A stretch of DNA of 34,320 nt from Actinomycetota bacterium (GTDB lineage Bacteria; Actinomycetota; Rubrobacteria; Rubrobacterales; Rubrobacteraceae), in assembly GCA_004563715.1 (NCBI GenBank), contig SIRX01000185.1:1-34320 (forward strand). The letters are read 5' to 3'. The translations under genes were made by a program, and so were the position numbers. How positions within the stretch are numbered: the stretch's first letter is position 1; the number at the start of each line of letters is the position of its first letter. Below the pieces are notes generated by a model that made no database searches, was not told the origin of the DNA, and was given only the letters and a program-made list of their open reading frames with translations. Positions 7,557 to 13,569 of the stretch are shown here, piece by piece.

Positions 7557-7631
7557 TTGTCTCCTTCCTTTGAACGGTGGATAAGGCTCGCTGAATCGAA
7601 CTTGGATAAAACTACGGACACCTCCTTGTCG

Positions 7632-8177
7632 CTATGACTCACCCCGCGTTGGCGTAAGATCCTGCGTGGTTGCTACTCGCTTCCCGGATCCAACCGCGAA
7701 GAACGAGCACAATTTTCGCGCCGCCGCGCTTCGGCTAGCGCGGAACCAGACGATCCCCAGCCATACAAGCCACACGAGCTCACCCAGCCTAAAACCAATC
7801 CCCAACACGTCGAGAGCCGGGACAACCGCGAGGACGCACGCCAAACCGATCACCACGCCAAGGTAGTTCAGTGCTCTGGGAAGCCTTCCTGCCAGCAAAG
7901 CTGCCTAAGTTACCAGCAGGATCCATATGCCGCCCACAACCTCGACCCTGCCGACCAGTTCCTCGAACACGGGGCCGATCGCCACCCACACCGTCGCAGC
8001 GTGAGACGGGTCTGTGGGAACATAAAACATGCTCAAGGGAGCGAATACATCGGTAAATACAATGTTCAGATCAACGGTGAATACAATGTACAGATCGAGG
8101 AATCCGAACAGTAGCCCTGCGCTCCACCCTGTATACCTGATCGTCCTAATCGAGTTCAGCTTTTTAATTGCCCCCAT
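7632..8177 (-). pseudogene. Membrane protein gene interrupted by an in-frame amber codon
   Basis: From ATG 8177 (AGAAAGGA upstream) the frame runs 90 codons to TAG at 7905-7907, then continues in the same frame for 90 more codons to 7632. The two halves look like one membrane protein: GWSAGLLFGFLDLYIVF and VEVVGGIWILLV before the stop, AALLAGRLPRALNYLGVVIG and ELVWLVWLGIVWF after it. The amber triplet sits inside a helix, where Trp would fit (TGG to TAG). The first half also has an 8-residue tandem duplication (DLYIVFTV, DLNIVFTD). The start overlaps the 106-aa gene by 14 nt, so it was the third gene of the LAL1 module. Readthrough, or re-initiation at the TTG at 7898, cannot be excluded. Confidence 0.72.
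8051..8098. repeat. 24-bp tandem duplication, two copies
   Basis: Units 8051-8074 and 8075-8098 match at 21 of 24 positions. In the minus-strand gene they encode DLYIVFTV and DLNIVFTD. The unit is AT-richer than its surroundings. Confidence 0.9.
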
Positions 8178-8484
8178 CTTGTTTCCTTTCTAAGGTGCTG
8201 TCCTTGATTGGCTGTTTGAAATCTGGCCCGCCTATCTGGTCGGTTTGGGCGCGCGTGACTGAGATGAGTGGTAGGCCCAAGTCGCGCACTTTCCTTAGCA
8301 GCCCGTGAAGCGCTGCCTGATCCTCCACCGGGCCGGTCAAGAGCGTGTCGCCGTGCTCTTCCAGCGTGATCGCCATTCCTCCAAACCAGTCGGTCCACCG
8401 GCGATCCAAGTGGCCCTTGACCTTGATCTGATAGACCAGCGGTTCGCCTGGAGCCGTTTTCGGGTCGCGGTCGTTTGCGCTCAT
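8164..8484 (-). CDS. Small soluble protein with GHLD and DQAALHGLLRKVRDLGL motifs (106 aa)
   Basis: This is a small cytosolic protein of unknown function. The core YQIKVKGHLDRRWTDWFGGM, then TLLTGPVEDQAALHGLL, then KVRDLGLPLISVTR, is shared with the 90-aa protein at 13140-13412, which occupies the same place beside the other LAL regulator. I recall this compact alpha/beta type as common in actinobacteria and Chloroflexi and usually annotated only as hypothetical. The spacing suggests beta strands, one amphipathic helix with the QAALHGLL segment, and a final strand. ATG 8484 overlaps the DUF4386 stop by four bases (ATGA), and the 3' end overlaps the next gene by 14 nt. It is therefore the middle gene of a tightly coupled set. 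Its C-terminal 20 residues are polar and not shared with the paralogue. Confidence 0.85.
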   Translation of the reverse strand: MSANDRDPKTAPGEPLVYQIKVKGHLDRRWTDWFGGMAITLEEHGDTLLTGPVEDQAALHGLLRKVRDLGLPLISVTRAQTDQIGGPDFKQPIKDSTLERKQDGGN

Positions 8485-9275
8485 CGCGCCCCGGCAGTCG
8501 GGTCTTCGTGGTGCCCTGAGTCGCCCAACGTGAGCCTGCGACCCCGGATCACGAGCCAGAGCGCCAACAGGAACTCACCGACGAACGTGAACGTGGAAAC
8601 TTCGATCAAGGGGCTTGAGGAAAACACCGCAACGACGCTGTCGAACGTATAGCCGAAGCCCGCAATGCCGAGCAGGACACCCAGTAGCTTGGGGACATAA
8701 CCTGATCTGTACGCCAGAAACCCGATGACGAGCAGGTGAAGGCCGAAGAGGAAGAGGCCGGCGTCCCAGATATCGGTGAATGCGCTGAATCTCAAGAGCG
8801 CCTGAGCCTGCAACTGCTCTGCACCGAATGCCGCGAGGTAGTCGTCGTTTCTCAGCAGGCGAGGCACGCCGACGAGCTGGCCGACGGCGACCATGAAGAT
8901 CCCGGCGAACACGATCCTCAGCCACGCCGCGAGCAGCGAGAGGCCCCGGCTCACCGGCTCGAACACCCGGTATAGCCCCCACGCGACAACGACGTCGAGT
9001 GCGATCACCAGAAATAGACTCAAGATGCCGAGCCGGAACAAACCCTCGGACGCTGTGACGTCCCTGGCCGTCCGCGCGGCGTCGCCCGGTGTCACCAGCC
9101 CTTCCACGGCAACGAAGTAGCCGAAGCCCGCGAGCACGGACATTAGTAGAAGCCCGACTCCCGCGATGAGGCCGGCGTTGCGGATCGCCCGGTTCGGGTC
9201 CGTCTCGAATCCGTCGGGTGATAGCGCATCGCCCGCGTAGCGTTGTCTGGGTGGTTGCCAGGTTCGGTTCATCAT
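8481..9275 (-). CDS. DUF4386-type integral membrane protein
   Basis: This 264-aa polytopic membrane protein has about six helices: NAGLIAGVGLLLMSVLAGFGYF, LFRLGILSLFLVIALDVVVAW, LSLLAAWLRIVFAGIFMVAVG, GLFLFGLHLLVIGFLAY, VPKLLGVLLGIAGFGY and FVGEFLLALWLVIRG. The pattern matches the DUF4386 family: an Asp in the second helix, WLRI in the third, a DIWDAGLFLFGLHLLVIG-type helix, then YVPKLLGVLLGIAG. The family's function is unknown. ATG 9275 lies behind AAAAGGAG. It is the first gene after the LAL1 regulator. The 138-bp intergenic region holds a candidate promoter and inverted repeats, so it is the likely first gene of the LAL1 target operon. The next gene starts on its stop codon (ATGA). Confidence 0.88.
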   Translation of the reverse strand: MMNRTWQPPRQRYAGDALSPDGFETDPNRAIRNAGLIAGVGLLLMSVLAGFGYFVAVEGLVTPGDAARTARDVTASEGLFRLGILSLFLVIALDVVVAWGLYRVFEPVSRGLSLLAAWLRIVFAGIFMVAVGQLVGVPRLLRNDDYLAAFGAEQLQAQALLRFSAFTDIWDAGLFLFGLHLLVIGFLAYRSGYVPKLLGVLLGIAGFGYTFDSVVAVFSSSPLIEVSTFTFVGEFLLALWLVIRGRRLTLGDSGHHEDPTAGAR

Positions 9276-9315
9276 CGCTCGTTCTCCTTTTCGCGCCGCT
9301 CACTCACGTGCAAGG

Positions 9316-9373
9316 AGAATAGCTACGGCATGGTGTTGTCGAACAGACACCAAAGTGTCGTTCGTGGTGTTGT
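9316..9373 (-). promoter_or_regulatory. Candidate regulated promoter with inverted and direct repeats
   Basis: Reading the minus strand, TCGACA (9342-9337, five of six -35 matches) and TATTCT (9321-9316) are separated by 15 bp, which is short. The -35 is embedded in a symmetric block: GACAC (9346-9350), CAAA, GTGTC (9355-9359), extended by GAAC and GTTC, and flanked by direct copies of GGTGTTGT at 9332-9339 and 9366-9373. It lies between the LAL1 stop and the DUF4386 gene. An activator site overlapping and upstream of -35 would suit LAL1, but binding is inferred only. Confidence 0.45.
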
Positions 9374-9413
9374 TTCGGGCGCTCGAAGGGGAGGACGCCG
9401 GGAGAACCGACGT

Positions 9414-12125
9414 TTACAGCAAGCCGAGCTTGCGTGCGCGAGCCACCGCTTCGGTGCGGCTACGAACTCCCAGCTTGCCGAAGATTTTCCGGTTGTGTCC
9501 CTTGACGGTATCGAGAGCGAGGAAGAGACGGCCCCCGATCTCAGCGTTCGAGAGGCCTTGGGCGATGAGCCGCAGCACCTCCAGCTCGCGCGGGCTCAAC
9601 GGCTCGACGAGGGGCTGATGGAGCTCGTCTTCGCTCTCTCGCTCTCTGGCGTCGAACGCGGCCAGCAGCCGGCCCGTGTAGCCCGGCGTGATCCCGCGAG
9701 AGGCCGCCTCGGAGAGTAGCCGAGCCATCGGCGCGCCTTCGTCCACGAAGGCCCTGACGTAGCCCTCGGGCTCGGCCAGCTTCAGGGCGCGTCCCAGCGG
9801 CGCGAGGGCGTGGGGGAGGTCGTCCCGCGCCTCGTGGGCGAGCGCCTGAAGCACGAGGATCTCGACGACGCTTCCCGTACGCTCTCCCTCTTCGGCCGCT
9901 CGCCGCAGGCGCTCCAGTAGCCCCACTGCCTCGCGGACGAGGTGTTCTTTCCTTTCGTTCTTGTAACGAGCGATGAGAACTCTGGCGAGGGTGATGTGCT
10001 CGAACTCGCGCAGGTAAGCGAGGTCGTCGCGGTCGGAGAGGCCCCGCTCGCGCGCCCAGTCCGAGGCTTCGTCCAGCCTGCCCTGCCTGATCCGCACCCG
10101 CGCCTTCAACGCCGCGATGGGACGCACGTCGGGGTCGGGACTCTCGATATGCCAGCGCTCCGCCTCGTCGAGCAGGTCGAGGGCGGCGTCGAGGTCTCCT
10201 TGCGCCTCCTTGATCCGCGCCATGGCGACGTACCAGCGATAGCGCGTCTCCGGTAACCCGACGTGCTCGCCCAGCTCCTTGCTTCTCATCAGAAGCTCCG
10301 TGGCGGCTTCCAGATCGTTGCGCTCGCGGTGCAGCTCACTCAACCCCACATACAGGTCCGTCGTTCCCCAGACAAGCCCGCCATGCTCCTCCACAATCCG
10401 CAATGACTGCTCGTAGGTTCTTACCGCCTCGCGCAGACGTCCTTGCGCTATCCTGATGTCCGCCAAGATATGTGCGCCGACTATCTGGAAACGGGTGTGG
10501 CCCGCCGCCTGCTGATGAGCCACACCTTCGGCAAAGCTCCGGTAGGCTGCTTCGAGGTCTCCGAGAGTCCAGTAAGCGATCCCCAGTAGCGCGGCGGCGG
10601 CTCCACGCCACAGGTGGTCGTCCCCGGGCAAGAGTTCGAGCGCCCGCCGGGCATGGTCCGAAGCTCCGAGCACGTCGCCCAGCGCCCCGGCATGGTAGGC
10701 CCGGGCGATGGCGATCGTTCCCGGCAGAGACCTGAATGCCACCTGGTCCACGACGACCATCTCGACCGAAGAGGCTTCCTCTTTCTCGCCCGTTTCCACC
10801 GTTGTATCGAGCCACCTTTCGGCGTCCCGGAGGCGGACGGCGACGGCTTCGAAGCCGCGGCGACCGAAGAGCGTGAAAGCGTAGTAGACGCTGAGCACGG
10901 GCCGGGTGGCGACCAGCTCGTTGGGCAGCGCCTCCAGCCAGCCAAAAAGCGTGTCCTCCCGACCACTACCTAGCATTTCGAGCGCCGCCGGCTCGACCAG
11001 GTCTGCTGCCCGCCCGAAGTCCCCGGCGGCCAGCGCGTGGCGAATGGCCTCGGAGGACAGACCGTTCCGCTCGTACCACTCGCTCGCCCACCGGTGCAGC
11101 GCCGGTGCCTGATCCGGCCGCTCCCTCATTAAATGCGCCTGGAGAACTTCGGCAAAGAGGTGGTGGTAGCGGTACCACCGGCGCTCGTCATCCAGCGGGA
11201 CGACGAACAGGTTGCCCCGCTCCAGGGCCTCCAGGGTCCTGCTACCACCTCCCTGGCCGGTGAGAGCATCGCACAGCGGGCCGCTCAACCGGTCGAGGAT
11301 GGAGGTCTGCATCAGGAAGGTACGGATGCTTTCGGGCTGACGCCGGAGGACCTCCTCGACCAGATAGTCCAGGACGTAGCGGTTGTCCCCGGCGAAAGCC
11401 CCGATAAAAGCGGAGGTGTCCTCTCTCCCGCGCATCGAGAGCGCGGCCAGTTGCAGGCCGGCGATCCAGCCTTCGGTGCGGCTCTCCAGCGCACCGACTT
11501 CCTCCACCGAGAGGCCGAGGCCCATCACGTCATTGAGGAACTCGGCGGCTTCGCCGGGAGCAAAGCGCAGGTCGGCGGCGCGCAGCTCGGTCAACTGGCC
11601 CCGGGCGCGTAGCCGGGCGAGGAGCAGGCGTAGGTCTTCCCGGGTGGCGATTACCAGGTGCATCCGCGGCGGCAGGTGCTCGATCAGGAAGGTGAGAGCA
11701 TCGTCCACGGCCCCGGCATCAATAACGTGGTAGTCGTCGAGGACGAGGAAGAAATCTTCCTCGACGGTGGATATCTCATTGAGTAGGGCCGTCAGAAGCG
11801 ATTCGGTCGGCGGCGGTTGAGGGGATCGGAGCGCACTCGACGCCGCTTCTCCGATATCCGCCGCAACCGTCTGCAAAGCGGTGACTAGATAAACTAGAAA
11901 GCGGGTGGGGTCGCTATCCTCTTCGTCCAACGACAGCCAGGCAACCGGTCGACCGCAACCGGCGGCCCACTCGCCCAGCAGCGTGGTCTTGCCGAAGCCA
12001 GCGGGGGCGGAGACGAGGGTGAGTTTCCGGCCCTCGTTCATGCGCTCGATCAAACGCGGCCGAAGCACGGCTCCGGCCTGCGGCGGAGGGACGAAAAGTT
12101 TCGTGGTCAAAACCGGCGTGGACAT
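9414..12125 (-). CDS. LAL (MalT-type) LuxR-family ATP-dependent transcriptional regulator, copy 1
   Basis: This 903-aa regulator is a STAND NTPase of the LAL class, in which ATP and a small inducer usually trigger self-association and promoter activation. Order: a short N-terminus (TTKLFVPPP), Walker A SAPAGFGKTT at 39-48, Walker B FFLVLDDYH near 130, an ARC-type region (RTEGWIAGLQLAALSM), a winged-helix region (RWYRYHHLFAEVLQAHL), TPR-like helical repeats (about 430-800) that should bind the inducer, and a C-terminal LuxR helix-turn-helix (SPRELEVLRLIAQGLSNAEI then TVKGHNRKIFGKLGV). The inducer is unknown. ATG 12125 has no Shine-Dalgarno. TACTCT lies 11 nt upstream, so the mRNA is probably nearly leaderless. 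It is a close paralogue of 13570-16308, with near-identical ATPase DNA but a different recognition helix. It probably controls the membrane genes downstream. Confidence 0.94.
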   Translation of the reverse strand: MSTPVLTTKLFVPPPQAGAVLRPRLIERMNEGRKLTLVSAPAGFGKTTLLGEWAAGCGRPVAWLSLDEEDSDPTRFLVYLVTALQTVAADIGEAASSALRSPQPPPTESLLTALLNEISTVEEDFFLVLDDYHVIDAGAVDDALTFLIEHLPPRMHLVIATREDLRLLLARLRARGQLTELRAADLRFAPGEAAEFLNDVMGLGLSVEEVGALESRTEGWIAGLQLAALSMRGREDTSAFIGAFAGDNRYVLDYLVEEVLRRQPESIRTFLMQTSILDRLSGPLCDALTGQGGGSRTLEALERGNLFVVPLDDERRWYRYHHLFAEVLQAHLMRERPDQAPALHRWASEWYERNGLSSEAIRHALAAGDFGRAADLVEPAALEMLGSGREDTLFGWLEALPNELVATRPVLSVYYAFTLFGRRGFEAVAVRLRDAERWLDTTVETGEKEEASSVEMVVVDQVAFRSLPGTIAIARAYHAGALGDVLGASDHARRALELLPGDDHLWRGAAAALLGIAYWTLGDLEAAYRSFAEGVAHQQAAGHTRFQIVGAHILADIRIAQGRLREAVRTYEQSLRIVEEHGGLVWGTTDLYVGLSELHRERNDLEAATELLMRSKELGEHVGLPETRYRWYVAMARIKEAQGDLDAALDLLDEAERWHIESPDPDVRPIAALKARVRIRQGRLDEASDWARERGLSDRDDLAYLREFEHITLARVLIARYKNERKEHLVREAVGLLERLRRAAEEGERTGSVVEILVLQALAHEARDDLPHALAPLGRALKLAEPEGYVRAFVDEGAPMARLLSEAASRGITPGYTGRLLAAFDARERESEDELHQPLVEPLSPRELEVLRLIAQGLSNAEIGGRLFLALDTVKGHNRKIFGKLGVRSRTEAVARARKLGLL

Positions 12126-12142
12126 GGATCAATTCTAGAGTA
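12126..12142 (-). promoter_or_regulatory. -10 element and near-leaderless start of LAL1
   Basis: On the minus strand TACTCT (12142-12137) is followed by AGAATTGATCC and then ATG. TTGGGG lies 16 bp upstream as a weak -35. There is no ribosome-binding site. LAL2 has the same arrangement: TACACT, 11 nt beginning AGAATT and ending CC, then the start codon. Confidence 0.5.
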
Positions 12143-12314
12143 CACACGTACTCGGCACCCCCAACCGCCTCCGTCCGAATACCTCCTCATCCCAACCCCC
12201 GACCGGGGATGAACCGGGGGTTCGGCTGGGCCTGTACATCAGGTACGCCACCAGTACCGGACTCGTTCCGCAGACGAGGCCGGGTCCGAGAAGGCGCCTC
12301 CAGTTGTGGATGCC

Positions 12315-13004
12315 TTACTCGGCTGCGGTTCGGCGGAGTCTGGAGCTTCCCCCGTCAGGTACGGGATCTGAGGCTTGCTCTCGCCGTTCGGACCAGAGCG
12401 CGTAGCCCAGCCAAGCCAAAGCCAACCCCACCGGGATCGCCGCCAGCCGCTGGAACTCGTGCGGGAGCAGCGCAGCCGCGGGGGTCAACGTGGCTGCGAC
12501 GGCGAGCAGAGCGGCTGGCCAGCGCGGCAGGATGCCAGCGCGAAGCGTCGCGATGCCAAACAGCAGGCCGCCGAGCATGTACAGGATCCCGACTACCGCG
12601 AATGCCGGTACGAGGGCGCCGACGTCCATGTCGCCCGGGGACCCGTTGATGATCCCCAGGAAGCTCTCCACGAACGCCGGGGCCGCGGTCGCCAACGGCG
12701 GCAAGATAAAGACCTCGGCGAAGACGTAGCCTGTCAGGAGCCACCAGGAGAGGCTCAACAAGAGAAAGCCGGACAGACCCAGCCACCCGGCCTTCTCCGC
12801 TTGCCGGGCGTAGATCCCTGTGATGCCGATGAGGAAAAGGAGGCACATGGCCAGCTTCAAGGGCATTATGATGGCCCATGCGCCGGTGGTGACCGACGAA
12901 AGGACGTCCGGCGGATGGATCGGCTGAATGCCCGCGAAAATAATCCCCGCCGCCATAGCCGCCAAACCGGCCCAACGGATGAGGCTCGACACTGTAACCT
13001 TCAT
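12315..13004 (-). CDS. Polytopic membrane protein of unknown function (229 aa)
   Basis: This is an integral membrane protein with six to seven helices: LIRWAGLAAMAAGIIFAG, WAIIMPLKLAMCLLFLIGITGIY, GWLGLSGFLLLSLSWWLLTG, LVPAFAVVGILYMLGGLLFGI, WPAALLAVAATLTPAAALL and AIPVGLALAWLGYALW. I do not recognise a named family; it resembles DUF4386-type proteins only in general build. A conserved-looking loop (IQPIHPPDVLSSVTTGAWAI) follows helix 1. It is the distal gene of the LAL2 module. ATG 13004 has only AAAGAG upstream, and a 15-codon frame stops exactly at its start, so translation may depend on coupling. The soluble C-terminal tail is Arg/Ser-rich. Confidence 0.84.
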   Translation of the reverse strand: MKVTVSSLIRWAGLAAMAAGIIFAGIQPIHPPDVLSSVTTGAWAIIMPLKLAMCLLFLIGITGIYARQAEKAGWLGLSGFLLLSLSWWLLTGYVFAEVFILPPLATAAPAFVESFLGIINGSPGDMDVGALVPAFAVVGILYMLGGLLFGIATLRAGILPRWPAALLAVAATLTPAAALLPHEFQRLAAIPVGLALAWLGYALWSERREQASDPVPDGGSSRLRRTAAE

Positions 13005-13052
13005 TTATACTCTTTTCTCTTTGACGATCGTCGTCTGGCGGTTGGCGTTCAT
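13005..13052 (-). CDS. Possible 15-codon coupling ORF upstream of the membrane gene
   Basis: ATG 13052 opens a 15-codon frame (MNANRQTTIVKEKRV) whose TAA directly abuts the ATG of the membrane gene at 13004. GGAGA about 12 nt upstream could serve as a loose ribosome-binding site. The downstream gene lacks a good site of its own, which is why I list this as a possible coupling ORF. A chance ORF is the main alternative. Confidence 0.28.
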   Translation of the reverse strand: MNANRQTTIVKEKRV

Positions 13053-13139
13053 GTCTCTGTCTTCTCCACTTTCTGCTTTCCGTCTATCGGTGTTCGGTTG
13101 GCATTCGTGCGTTCGTCTCTTGGGCTGGTGTGTTGCGCG

Positions 13140-13412
13140 TCAGGGTTCGCTATCCGCCTCCTCCGCCTGGTCGGGTTCAACGCGAGTAACCGAGACCAAC
13201 GTCAGTCCCAGGTCGCGTACTCTCCTGAGCAAGCCGTGCAACGCGGCCTGATCGACCACCGGACCGTAGAGGCTCGTCGTCCCGTCGCTCTCGTGGGTGA
13301 AGCTCAGACCCTCGAACCCGTCGGCCCACCGGCTGTCAAGGTGTCCCACGATGCGAACCTCGTAAAGTCCCGGCTCGTGATGAGCCCCGCTCGATGTATG
13401 TGTCTCCTTCAT
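13140..13412 (-). CDS. Small soluble GHLD / DQAALHGLL protein, copy B (90 aa)
   Basis: This is the paralogue of the 106-aa protein at 8164-8484. The core YEVRIVGHLDSRWADGFEGL, then TTSLYGPVVDQAALHGLL, then RVRDLGLTLVSVTR, aligns without gaps. Trp, His and the Asp of GHLD are conserved in both. Function is unknown. Its place beside a LAL regulator in both modules suggests it is a conserved part of the module rather than a chance neighbour. ATG 13412 is the only start in frame; AGGAGG lies 13 nt upstream, which is long, so initiation may be weak. The N-terminus (KETHTSSGAHHEP) and the acidic tail (DQAEEADSEP) differ from copy A. Confidence 0.8.
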   Translation of the reverse strand: MKETHTSSGAHHEPGLYEVRIVGHLDSRWADGFEGLSFTHESDGTTSLYGPVVDQAALHGLLRRVRDLGLTLVSVTRVEPDQAEEADSEP

Positions 13413-13474
13413 CTGTCCGGATGAACCTCCTCGTTCTCTTCGTTCCTGGCTCCGACCCCAAGATACGAACGAAC

Positions 13475-13502
13475 GTGGGGAGGTGTCTTCCCCACATGTG
13501 GG
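13475..13502. promoter_or_regulatory. Triple half-site inverted repeat upstream of the LAL2 target genes
   Basis: GTGGGGA (13475-13481) and TCCCCAC (13489-13495) form a perfect inverted repeat around GGTGTCT. The right arm also belongs to the 12-bp perfect palindrome CCCACATGTGGG (13491-13502). The result is three alternating GTGGG/CCCAC half-sites within 28 bp, 63 nt upstream of the 90-aa gene and downstream of LAL2. On the minus strand AAGACA within the block and TATCTT 18 bp later could be -35 and -10. It is a likely operator; LAL2 is the obvious candidate binder by position. Confidence 0.5.
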
Positions 13503-13569
13503 TATTTATCCGGGACGTGTGTGAAGATGTTTGAGGGAGGATGCCCGCTCGGGCAACGTTGTGGAGCGG

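Noticed and set aside
9388-9397. E. coli MalT-box-like GGGGAGGACG near the LAL1 target promoter
   Set aside because: It matches nine of ten positions of a GGGGAGGAGG form but occurs singly, in GC-rich DNA, and the recognition helices here are not those of E. coli MalT.
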